From: Nereocystis luetkeana
Lineage: Eukaryota; Sar; Phaeophyceae; Laminariales; Laminariaceae
Reading direction: 5' to 3'
Length of the DNA: 64,000 bases
Assembly (NCBI GenBank): GCA_031213475.1
Contig: JARUPZ010000004.1
Span: 6,209,169-6,273,168, forward strand
Shown here: in pieces, positions 31,856 to 42,165 of the stretch
How the letters are laid out: every line of letters begins with the position of its first letter
Numbering within the stretch: the stretch's first letter is position 1
The notes under the pieces: model-generated
Seen by the model: only the letters and a program-made list of their open reading frames with translations
Told to the model about the DNA's origin: nothing
Database searches by the model: none
Position numbers and translations under genes: made by a program

Positions 31856-34800
31856 ATGGTGGTATTCTACAACGACCTCAACAAGGTGGCCAGGGGTGAG
31901 TCTAGTTTAGTCCTTCCCTTTCTGCTGCAGTAGTACGTGCGAACACGCACATATAGCGTGGTTGTACTCGGGCTTGCCAACAACCGCAGCAGCAGCAACA
32001 GGTAGAGAGTATCATCGATGTACTGCTTACACTGCTGTTGTCTTCACATTAAATCGTCCTTTTTACCCAGCTTCATCAGTACACCCAGTGTCCGTCCTGA
32101 TTCCTTATCCTAGAGAAATACTGAATATGTGGTCACAGACTTGTTGTGAGAAAGAGGAAGACCACACTGTCTGTAGATATTGCCCGTATATACCCGAGAC
32201 ACATCTGGAACTATCACACGCCACACTGGACGGAAATGTAAGGAGCGTTCGGGTATTGATATTTGAACACCAACGGTTCTTATATTTCTGCCCACAATGG
32301 GTGGTGTGTTGTCTGTGCTACGAGCGGTCACGTTTACTTATCGGTGCGGGTAAACGACCCGTGCGGGTAAAACGTGAACGCCTGATGTGCCGTGTGCCTT
32401 ACGTTTTTCGTCCAAGAAAGGACATGAAGAGTTGGTCTGGAAAAACTACGTACGTACTCGTACGACGCTTTTCGCATTTTCATGTATCTTAGCATTGTAC
32501 TACCGTCTGCACCTGCGGTACCGGCATAGGCAGGGTATACCTAAACACCTCAGAAAAGTACGGGTACGTATCTCGGGTATTTCTTCGCTGCGTGACCAAA
32601 TGCGAGATATGGTTCTGGTATCAAGATATCGAAATACGAAATTCACACGTACAGGTACCGGCCCTCTAGTTTAGGGACCGAGACACGGGGCTTGGCTCCT
32701 TTTGTGGCGCGTACGTCGTACGTACATCTATTTTCTCTCGCGGGAAGTATATTTCTTCATTTTATATTGGCGATCATGATTGAAGCGGTTACTATAGTCA
32801 CGGCCAGAGTAGTAGATTTCTTATTTGAAAGGTTGTGTACCACAGCACACTATAATATTAATATTAATACCAGGTACCTGGTAAATCAATACCTGGCGGA
32901 CCATTACGTGATCCGTCTCTGCACGTACTATGAATATTGATATCAATAATACCAGGTACTTTTTATTCACCCTTCCAGGACCGCAGTCCCGTTTTGGGGA
33001 CAAACTACTTGAAAGTTGACTGGTTTGTCCCCCAAACGGAACTGCGTTTGTACAAGGGTTACCTTGCGGATTTCTTATTCGAAGAGGTGTGTACCACACT
33101 ATTGTTGTGATCTTGGTGTGCAGATGATATATCACGCCTGGTTCTAGTAACCGCCGATTTTTTACTCCCGGGATCTCTTGTTCCCGAAGAATCTGAGCCC
33201 TGAGTTTGTTAGCTGGGCTCTTTCTATTGAGAGGAGTGCTGTAAGCTACCAGGTATCACACTGCTGACTCCATTACGGGGGACCATAGTCAATAGGACCT
33301 ATGGTAGACATAAAAACCTACCTGGTACTGGTATATATTTTACCATTTTTACTAACAATGTTTGGTCCTGTTAACTATGGTCCCCCGTAATAGTGTCGTG
33401 TACTGGTTCGCAGTGCAGATATCGAAACATGTTGATATGCGTGGGAAAAATGCGTCCATGTCTCTGGTCCCAACAAAACATCTGCCACACCGCAACCAAA
33501 AACAGCAGTGCAGCGCGCAGTCAGTGTGCAGCGTTCACCAATCAGCGCACAACTACTGGGTTGGTTTTTTGTTTTTTGTTTTTCCAGAGGCTAGAGGGCA
33601 GTTACCCGTACGAGGTATTCGCCGGTGGTAAAGCTTTTTTTGGTTCGAAGGAGGCTCTTCCAGTTTCGTTTGTCTTTTTTTTATTTTATTTTTTCGGCGG
33701 GTATTTCTTCTCATGCACCCCAGTGAAAAAACGCCCACGTATACACTGAAATGAAAGCCCCTGGATTTTTGGTTGTTCTTGATTGGCTCTACTCGTTGCT
33801 CTACTGTAGACTAGCGCGCGCAGGTGACACACTGCAGAGAAACATACGCTTTTTCGTGTTGGATACGTCGGGGTTTCGACGAGTATCCTTGAACGGGGAC
33901 GATAAGCATGCATCCCCTGAATGTATATCTTTACTCGCCGGTAGCAGTAAGGGCAAGCGGTATTGATTTCCAGCTAAATCAGTGACCACCTCATCCGTAA
34001 TGCCTCTGGATTGCGGTGGCTACATTCCGTCCCTATTTTTTTTCGTGTGCTACTCGTAGATAACATAATTTTTCTAATTGGTTTGTCTTGCTCCTGGCCT
34101 CTCGCCCGTCGGTCGGTATCGTTTTCGGTCGGTCTTTCTGACGATCATTCCTTCCTCCCGTCGGTCGAAATTTATATCTTTTCAGACTACAGCGCTGGTT
34201 GTTGTTCCATGTCTGAAGGCTTACGGACGATTCTTCCATTCTTGCCCCCCCTTGTTGGTGGTTTTTGTTAGTGCTGGCCGCTCGCTCGTCGTCGGTCGAT
34301 CGGTCGGTCTATCGATCGGTCGGTTTTGTCGTCTTTTTGTGCCCCCTTTCTTCCGTCCGTCCGTCGGTCGGTCGGTCGATTCTTTTCTTTCTTCTCGCCT
34401 TCGTCGGTCGATCTCATTTTTTTTCTTGTTCAATGTTACCCACCAGACATCTTGAACGATGACTACAGCTTGAAGCGAACGTTGAAGATGAAGCACGTCA
34501 CCCCGGCGGGCCTGGCGGTGACGTCGAAGAGCGAGCACCAGAAGGGCGTCAACGGCGCGCTGGAGGCCAAGTTCTTCCACGCGAAGTCGGGGGTAATGTT
34601 CGACAAGGCGAAGGTGACTTGGCCAAAAAATAGAAAATGTGTATATATATATATATTTTGCCCGCAAAATACCCCGAAAATGACCCCGCACTACTACGGT
34701 GTGACGACCCCTTTTCCCTCCGAAAAAAGCGATCACACACCGTTTTCAAGTAGTGGGCGTAGTTACAGTAGTGCAGGAAGGGTTTGCTGGTGGTGTGGTG

Positions 34801-37800
34801 GCGTTTTTTTTTCTTTGAGTCATGCTCGACAAGGCGAAGGTAACGTAACCTGACCCTTTTACTTTCAAAATGCCCCCACAGCAGTAACGCCTTTCACTCC
34901 TGCAAAAATGATACCAGTACCACAACAGTTCTAATTACGTACCGGTATATATTTAGCTGGTTCCCCAAAACGTGTGCGTGGTTCTCAAGGGGCTTGGTGG
35001 TGGGTGTGATGGCGTTTTTGTGGAAGATGGGGGGAGAGGGTGAGAGGATGTTTTGACAAGCAGGATGGAGGTAACCTAGCGAACGTGGCGATATGGTGGC
35101 GTTTTTATTCCGGAAGGGGGGCGGATGAGCTGATATATTTCGACGAGCAAGGCGAAGGTTACAGAATCCCCCGCGTTCTTATTGGTTAGGGCTATAACCC
35201 TAACACTAGGTGTTGACGTTTTTTTTCGGGGGGGGGGGTAGGCGAAAGTATCGATTGTTTGTTGTCGTTATGATATTGCGCACATTGTACTGCATCCGAG
35301 GTATCGTATCTGGCGCGTTTTGAAAGTTGCCCCCGTCCCCACCAATACGCCTCTTCCTCCCTTCCGATGTGTTTTGGAAACCCTTGGTCGGTGATTGCTC
35401 CTCGATGAGCGCAGCTGAACCCGGACGGCAGCATGGCCCTGGAGGCGTCGAGGAAGGACATCGCGAAGGACGTCAAGCTGTCGGCGAAGGTAAGACCGAA
35501 ACACACGAAAAGCTTTGTGCGTGTGATGCAGCGGAAGAAGCGGCGGTGGCCTGACTTGGCTTGGATGGATTGACTCGTATTTGCTCAAGGATTACTGTAG
35601 CTTGGATTAGGTTAGGGTGTAGGTTGGGCTGAGTTGACTTCGATTTGCTCGATGCGCCTTGGCCTATCCTTGATGATGCCTTGGCTTTACCTTGCTTTGG
35701 TTGTGCCTTGCCTTGCCTCGGCTTGCCTATGCCTCGCGCTGGCTGCGCCTTGGGTAACTAAGCCGTGCTGGCCGTGTTTTTTGCGGGTCCGAGGGTTGAT
35801 GGTTCGTACTCACGCACGAAGGCATCTTGCCTTATCTTATGTCATCATGGTTTATTTTATACCTGGTAGTACGTATTATGTTCCTGTCCGATCCGATTGT
35901 AAGGTGGACGATGTGCTGAAGGGCGAGATGAGCGTAGAGCACGCCTTCCTCAAGCTCTCCTCCCGAGCCACCGCAGACGTCGAGTGCTTCTTGTTCAGAG
36001 ACCTCCTCGTCTTGTTTAATCTGGACGTGTTTTTTGTCTTTTATCTCTCTCACCAGTTGAGAGGTGCTAGTTCACCATCCTTCACGCACTGTAATCTTAG
36101 GTTCCCATCCTATGTCTCGTATGAACCGACGTACTGAGGCGAGATGGGCGTCCATGGGGCATACCCAACCCACGCCGAACTCTCCTACCTGGTATCTATT
36201 ACATACCACGGCAGCTTGTATCTTGCCAATATTGCAATACGTGCTTCTACGGGGGGGCATAGTAGATGGGACCAAACGTCGTTATTCAAAATAGCGACAT
36301 ATCCAGGTTTTTGCGTGTGCCGTAGGTCCTATTGAATATGGTCCCCCGTGGTGATATTTTTTTTGTTAACTTGGCCTACCCTACCCTACTCTACCCTGAC
36401 CTAAGGTGAACGACGTGCTGAAGGGCGAGATGAGCGTAGAGCACACCCACCCCAAGCTCTCCACCCGAGCCACCGTAGACGTAGAGGGCTCCTGGTTCAA
36501 GACCTCGTCCTGCTTCGCCATTGCCCCGCGCTTGCTCGTGGGCGGAGAGGCGAACTTCGACGTCGCGGGGGTAAAGGAGACGGCCGTCAAGGCCTACAGC
36601 GTCGGCGCCTCGACCGGAGGAGCGCGCTGGGGGGCTAGCCTGACCTGCACCAACAAGATGCAGACCTACAACGCTTCGGGGTACTACATCATCCAGCCGA
36701 CCATGGTGGGCTCCGTGCTCGCCACCTGCACGCCCGAGAAGAGCGAGAGCGCGTGAGTTCCGATATATCCCCTAGGTTTACCTGTAAGGTTTCTACTGTA
36801 AGAGCACAATTAAAACACCTGTCCGAATCAACAAAATGACAAAAAAAACGGTACACCAGTGTGTTTCCGATGTGTTCGCTAGTTTTACCTCTAGGGTTTA
36901 TACGGTAAGAGCGTGATTACAAACCGCTACGAATCGACAAGATTTGACAAAAAAACAGGTGCGTACACCAGTGGATTTTTGCCAGTTTACGGTACTTCAA
37001 AAATCAAAACCAGGTTATCAGGGCACACCATACCCGAGTTAGATGAAGTCTTCTGTCATGTTCTGACATGGTATACCTTTTTCTGGTATAATGTCATCGT
37101 CCGTCCGTCCGTCCGAATAAAAAAAATGACAAAAAAACGGTACACCAGTGATTTTTGAGGATTGGCGGAGTGTTAAGACACAACGAAGGGCCCGACAGCA
37201 GCAGGCGGTAACATCACCATCTGGCGAAGGACCAAGACTTGTCGCTGGAAACCGTCTGGCATTCCAAACGCCTTGCTTGGTCACGGGATGTTCACAGACT
37301 CACGTCACAGGCTCAACAGGGCCCTACCTCCCTCCCTCCTCACCCTCTCCCTCCTTGATGTGTTTGTTCTCGTTTTGCTCAATATGGTTACGGTATCGAT
37401 ACGACAATATCGATAATCGATATCGTTGAACGACATCGACAAACGATAACGATATCGGTAATCGCAGCTTCCAGGCGGGAGTGAAGTACGCGTGTAACCC
37501 GAAGACGGTGGTGCGCGCCAAGGTCAACTCGTCCGGCGTAGTCGCGGCGTGCGCCACGAACAGGTGCGCGGACAAGGTGGCCATCACCGTCACGGCTCAG
37601 GTGAGGGAATGTCCTACCGAAGCGAAGCGTAACACCGCGAGGCTACATGCATCAATCAAGTGTGCAGACAGGCACCACGAAACAACAGCAGGCAACGCCC
37701 TGATAAAAGAACCCACCAACTCTGCCCGACGAAAATGGAAGGACGAGGCCTACCGAAGCGTAACACCGTGAGACTACGTACATCAATCAGTGTGCAGACA

Positions 37801-39492
37801 GGCCCCACGGAACAACAGCAAGCAAAGCCATGAAAAATGAACCCGCCAACTTTGGGCGACGGAAATTCAAGGGCCGTTAAGACGCAAAACGTGAAGACCG
37901 AGCGGTCCTTGAGGTGTTGTTGAAGGCTCACCCACCGAGAAGAAATTCGTTCACGACATGAAATCTGAACGTGGAAGTGTGGGGAGCTTATAACCCCTTT
38001 AGAACTCTAGTCCCGCTTTGGGGACAACGCACTCAAATTTCAAGTAATTTGTCCCCAATTGTCCCCAAAACGAGTCTGCAGTCCTAAAAGGGTTTAACAC
38101 GTTTAGAACCGCGGTTCCATTTTGGGGACAAACTACTTTTAGGGATTTTTTATGGGTTTGTCCTCAAAACGGGACTACAGTTCTAAAAGGTCGAGGTTTA
38201 TCTTTACCAATCCGCCGGAGGGTAAAATATACCTGGTACTAAATAAACGAATGCAAGGTGCTCAGTGACTATTAATAGCGCTACCAGGTACACGCTAAAT
38301 GCCTACCCCGGCATGTGGTACGTGTATGCCCAAAATGTGACAAAAAACAAGGATGTTGTCACGACATGATTTCGACCCTCTCAGGGCGAAACTACGGGCC
38401 CGTCTTGGGGGACAAACTGCTTGAAAACTTGTGGGTGGTTTAGTCCCCAAAAAAGAGCGGGACTGCACCCGTAAGGAGGGTTTAACGAGGCTTTTTCGGA
38501 AAGGTTTACGGGGTTTTCATGGTGACGGGCCCATACCGTAGTCATGTAGTGTGTGTTTTGCCTTGTTGTGCTTGCGTTTTACGTGATGTTGGTTGCTCTC
38601 TTGTGACATTGCGGGGGACCATAGTATCAGTGATTAGGACCCATCCTTTGCACAAAAAGCTGTCTATACCAGTATTTTGGCTACCTGGTATTAATAAGCA
38701 TACTCGGTCGTGAATACTACTGTGTTTATGCCCGGACTACGTAGCATTGCACGATGTTATTAATATGGTACCAGGGGGTCGCTTTCGTGTGTACCGTGAG
38801 ACGATGCTAGTTTTGTTTTTCTGTGTGCCCGTCACGCGCTTCTTCCATCTTTTTTTTGTGCCAAGTAGCCCCCCCCCCCCCCCCCCCCATATTTGTTGCT
38901 CACGCGCTGCTTCCATATTTTTTTTGTGTCAAGTAGCCCCCCCCCTCCCCCCCATGTTTATTGCTTCCTTGCGCAAAACATGACGCGATGGCTGCCGACT
39001 TTATTTTTGTCAACCGCACCGTAAATAACACCATGCTTGGGCGTTTTTTTGTGCGGCGTTATTTCTTGGATGCTTTGTTTTTGTCCTTTGGGAGTAGACG
39101 TGCAAGACCATGGTGGTTACTCTTTTGTGTATCGTAACGTGTTTGTCTCTCTCTATTCCTAGTTGTGCAACGGCACACCGTGGTTGCGCCTTTTTGTGTC
39201 ACACACTTCCAGGTATGCTTGTTTTTTCCTAGCAGGGTAGCTAACATCACGGAGGGTTTGTGTTGAATCATTGACGTTTTTGTCCACGTTTTACAACGCG
39301 CAAAATAACACACGCCCTCAAACGAGTACAGCAGTAACATTAATAGGACAACACCGATTTGTGAACGGCGTCTCTCAAAATCTCCCCCTCTTACGTCTTC
39401 CCTCCTCGTTCCTCTTTTTTCTTTTTCGATCGTGTCAGGTATCCAAGAAAGACTCAAACCCCAAGTTCGGCGTGCTGTGCTCTTTGGGCTAA
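31856..39492 (+). CDS. Mitochondrial outer-membrane voltage-dependent anion channel (porin, VDAC)
   Basis: VDAC is the beta-barrel pore that lets ATP, ADP and small anions cross the mitochondrial outer membrane. Six exons join in phase: 31856-31895, 34447-34613, 35415-35489, 36406-36752, 37468-37600 and 39439-39492 (TAA), giving 271 residues, close to the usual 275-285. The N terminus MVVFYNDLNKVARDILNDDY matches the amphipathic N-terminal helix of Porin_3 proteins. Alternating-strand segments follow (ALEAKFFHAKSGVMFDKAK, GSMALEASRKDIAKDVKLSA). The C terminus KFGVLCSLG resembles the mitochondrial beta-signal (polar, x, Gly, x, x, hydrophobic, x, hydrophobic). The start is fixed by the family N terminus. 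Introns hold MITEs and several local tandem duplications, including decayed copies of the exon 2 donor region (34828, 35141) and of the 5' third of exon 4 (35904). Upstream of the ATG lie CAG/CTG-type repeats at 31537 and 31690. No nearby gene is functionally linked. Confidence 0.93.
32225..32312. mobile_element. Solo hairpin element related to the 5040-5535 array
   Basis: GGACGGAAATGTAAGGAGCG and AACGGTTCTTATATTTCTGC are the paired arms. Confidence 0.65.
32970..33061. mobile_element. MITE family 2 copy
   Basis: In VDAC intron 1; GACCGCAGTCCCGTTTTGGG / CCCAAACGGAACTGCG. Confidence 0.8.
33271..33393. mobile_element. MITE family 1 copy with a TACCTGGTA insert
   Basis: In VDAC intron 1. Compared with the copy at 24098, ~13 bases (CCTGGTACTGGTA-like) are inserted after AAAAACCTA. 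Confidence 0.85.
34590..35165 (+). repeat. Degenerate tandem duplication of the VDAC exon 2 donor region
   Basis: The exon end and donor GACAAGGCGAAGGTGAC (34601) recurs as GACAAGGCGAAGGTAAC near 34828 and GAGCAAGGCGAAGGTTAC near 35141, with similar text between (ATGGCGTTTTT, ACCCCTTTTCC-type stretches). This looks like an old two- to three-fold duplication of exon tail plus intron. Confidence 0.65.
35904..36012 (+). pseudogene. Partial duplicate of VDAC exon 4
   Basis: It starts after an AG acceptor and encodes DDVLKGEMSVEHAFLKLSSRAT, nearly the same as the start of the true exon 502 bp downstream (NDVLKGEMSVEHTHPKLSTRAT). Similarity fades after ~105 bases with a small indel, and the remaining ~240 bases of the real exon are absent. 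It cannot replace the full exon. Confidence 0.85.
36245..36352. mobile_element. MITE family 1 copy
   Basis: Between the VDAC pseudo-exon and the true exon 4. Confidence 0.8.
36757..37160 (+). repeat. ~110-bp degenerate tandem repeat in VDAC intron 4
   Basis: Three units share TGACAAAAAAACGGTACACC and ACGGTAAGAGCG / CTGTAAGAGCA text. Confidence 0.7.
37612..37875 (+). repeat. ~130-bp tandem duplication in VDAC intron 5
   Basis: Both halves carry CTACCGAAGCGTAACACCG-like text, CAGTGTGCAGACAGG and AACCCACCAACTCTG / AACCCGCCAACTTTG. Confidence 0.85.
37992..38190. mobile_element. Two adjacent MITE family 2 copies
   Basis: Copies at 37992-38094 and 38097-38190 lie head to tail with almost no spacer, in VDAC intron 5. 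Confidence 0.85.
38382..38483. mobile_element. MITE family 2 copy, diverged
   Basis: GGGCCCGTCTTGGGGGACAA ... CCCCAAAAAAGAGCGGGACT, with both ends changed. Confidence 0.7.
38606..38690. mobile_element. MITE family 1, one-ended remnant
   Basis: Left end GCGGGGGACCATAGTA only; the right inverted repeat is not found. Confidence 0.5.
38835..38955 (+). repeat. Tandem duplication with poly(C) runs in VDAC intron 5
   Basis: CACGCGCTTCTTCCAT / CACGCGCTGCTTCCAT, each followed by TTTTTTTGTG, AAGTAGCC and a C run. Confidence 0.8.
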
Positions 39493-41327
39493 AGCTTTAG
39501 CGTTTTCGTCCCGTCCCGTTCCCCCCGGCACACGCCGCGCAAGAAAGCAACTCCCCCTAACGGGTGACTGATGTCGTTGGCGTTTATGCGCTGGTCGAAG
39601 GGGGGAGGTTGGGGGTGGTGAGTGCGGGTTGTGTTGGATTTTTCGGTGAAGGTTTTGAGGGTGGAGAAAAGGGAGGAGAAGGAGGGAGGGGGACGCGGGG
39701 GAGAGGGAGAGAGGTGGGCTACGATGTACATCCCTCATGTTTTGGAAACCTGCGGGGGCTGTTCCACGCACGGGGGCGGGGGGAAGTTAAACGGGCAGGT
39801 TTCCTCTCTTGGATTGTGAGCAGCCGAAAGCTAAAAATTAATCGAATCATTGAAAACATGGAGCGCCAGCGGGCGAGGAGCGGGAGGGCTATGCTCGAAG
39901 AGACGAGAGGGTTTCGGTTTCGACTGCGCCCTGTGGCATGACAGCATAAGGGCCGGCCGTGGCTGACTTCCAAGTTTGGCTCCGTGCCCTCCCGTTTGAC
40001 CTTGTGGCCATATATCCTCTTGTTTCGTTTGTTGGTTCACTCGTTCCTCTGGTGATTTTGTCGTTACGGTTTCGTTTCCTCTGGTGTCGAGTTTCGCTTC
40101 GAATATCGTTTCGTAATGAAATTCGTTTTGCCTTGGTTTCGAAGTTCGGTCCGTTTTGTTTCGTTGTTCGTTTAGTTTCGCGGCGTTTTTTTTTTCCTAG
40201 CGTGTGTGGTGTTTAGTTGCGCGTACGCGGCTGGCTTCTCTCTGCCTGCCTGTCTTGTCTTTTTGTCTCCCTCTCGTTTCTCTTGCTCGTTTTTTTTTTG
40301 TCGTCTTTTTCTTTTTTCGATCTCTTTTCTGTTTTTTTCTCTCTCTCCTGTTTGTTCGCCTCTCACTTGTTTTTGTTTTTCTTTTTTTTGCTTTCTGACG
40401 GCAGAGCTCTCTCGTTTTCAGAGTCGTCGAACCAACGACCATTCCCTATCGTAGCTCGGGAAACAACGCTCTATGTCGTGAAAGTCCGTGAATTAACATG
40501 GAGGGAAAACAAAAGCAGGTGGCACTGTCTTCCCTCCCCCTTCTGTAGGATAAGGGAATAGGGAGGGGCGTGTGGTGGCGGCTAGTGGGTACGGGGAGGG
40601 GTGGGGGGGTGCATGTATCAATCGCCTGCCCGTCTTTTTTGCTGGAACGCATAGTGAAATGAGAAGAAGAACAAAACTTTTGATTGAGAATGATCTCTTT
40701 TCTCGGTGGGTAGCCTATTAAGGGAGGAGGGGTATTGGTTTCTATATCTATTTTTTCTCGCCATTTTTGCTGAAACGCCTGATGAAGCCGGAATTGAGAA
40801 CAAAAAAAAAGTTTGTCTTTCTTTATTTTCTTGTTTCATTTTGGTAAAAAGACGTGAAAATACATGGGGCTGCCGCCAAACAACAGCGCATGCGCACGAT
40901 TGAAGAATGGAATGGGAACTTGAACGGAAGGAAATACAAGAAGGTGCATATCACGCGGTGTGCAGTTCATTGGTTTGCTATATAGCGCGACGCGAATGCA
41001 CCCTGCAATGTTATCTGTTTTTCTTGTTTGCTCTATCATGACCCAACGCAGCAGTGCAGGGGGACGAGGAGGGGGTGCCACATGGGACGTGGCACGATGA
41101 GCCTGGTCCGGCGGACTGCCGTTGTTTTATTTATTTATTTCCCCGAGCTGCTGCTTGATCGATAATTTATACCTGGCCGCCTCAACTACTATTTCCTCGC
41201 CCGCACAAAACTAGTTCCCCCCATTTTAAGGTTTGATAATCGAGACGATTTCAGCGACAAGCCCCCCCCAGACACCCGCAGTGAATAAAACAGCGGAATG
41301 CGATACCAATTTATGCATTCACCCATT
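39493..41327. other. Spacer after VDAC, no gene seen
   Basis: Pyrimidine-rich, with long T runs at 40260-40395; the frames there are low-complexity. Probably VDAC 3' UTR in its first part. Confidence 0.5.
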
Positions 41328-41414
41328 TGGAACCGCAGCCCCGTTTTGGGGACAAGCTACTTGAAATTTGAGAGGTTTTGTCCCCAAAACGGGACTGCGG
41401 TTCTGAAAGGGTTA
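41328..41414. mobile_element. MITE family 2 copy
   Basis: GGAACCGCAGCCCCGTTTTG ... AAAACGGGACTGCGGTTC. Confidence 0.85.
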
Positions 41415-41424
41415 TAAAGAGCAC

Positions 41425-42050
41425 AAGTATTAGACTCCGTTTTTGCAGGCGACATGCCACGTCAGAAGCGAGGCCGCGTAGAGTCGCAGTTTCTCGCGAC
41501 CTGATTCCCGGGATGTTCGTCTGGTCTTCTTCCATCTGTTTACGCAAATCAAAACATCAACAAAAACCAAACGTTTTGAAGTGTTTCGACCAACAGGAAC
41601 ATCACTGCGGGCACGACGTGTATTTTCTCTCTAAACAACGTACATGAAAAATTGCACGACTTTTACACCCAGTTTTTGCAGGCGCGCCACATGCCTCTCA
41701 GAAGCGAGGAAATCACCGCTTCTCGCGACATGGCTTTCCGGGATGTTCTTGCTTTAGGTCCCGTACCTCTGTTTCTTTCTGGAACACACGGGAACAGAGG
41801 AAGGGGACCCGAAGAAAATCCCCATAAACAGGTCGCGAGAAACCGTGATTCTACACCGCGTGCGCTTCTGAATGGCACGTGGTGCCTGCAAAAAATGGGT
41901 GTAAAAGTTGTGTTATTTCGTAAGGTATACCCTTTTCGGAGAGAAAAAAACGCACTACTCTTCAACAAAAAATCTACTTGGTAAAATTTCATTTATATTT
42001 CAACCGACAGGAACATCCACTGCGGACACGAAATGTCCTTCTCTCTCTGC
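41425..42050. repeat. Foldback element (41656-41925) inside a ~400-bp tandem duplication
   Basis: Arms ACGACTTTTACACCCAGTTTTTGCAGG-like (41658) and its reverse complement (41885-41918) pair, as do TTCTCGCGAC / GTCGCGAGAA. A diverged half copy lies at 41430-41515, and GACAGGAACATCCACTGCGG-type text occurs at 41590 and 42005. Non-coding as far as I can see. Confidence 0.65.
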
Positions 42051-42052
42051 AG

Positions 42053-42165
42053 CTATTGCGGGGGGGCATACTAAATAGGACCTACGGCACACTCGCCAAA
42101 ACCCATATATTTCTCTATGTTTTTTAACAATACTTGGTCCTATTTACTATGGTTCCCCGAGATAG
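42053..42165. mobile_element. MITE family 1 copy
   Basis: Ends CTATTGCGGGGGGGCATA / CTATGGTTCCCCGAGATAG. Confidence 0.8.

Noticed and set aside
33584-33628. Possible extra VDAC exon (RLEGSYPYEVFAGG)
   Set aside because: Exons 1 and 2 already join in phase and match the porin N terminus without it.
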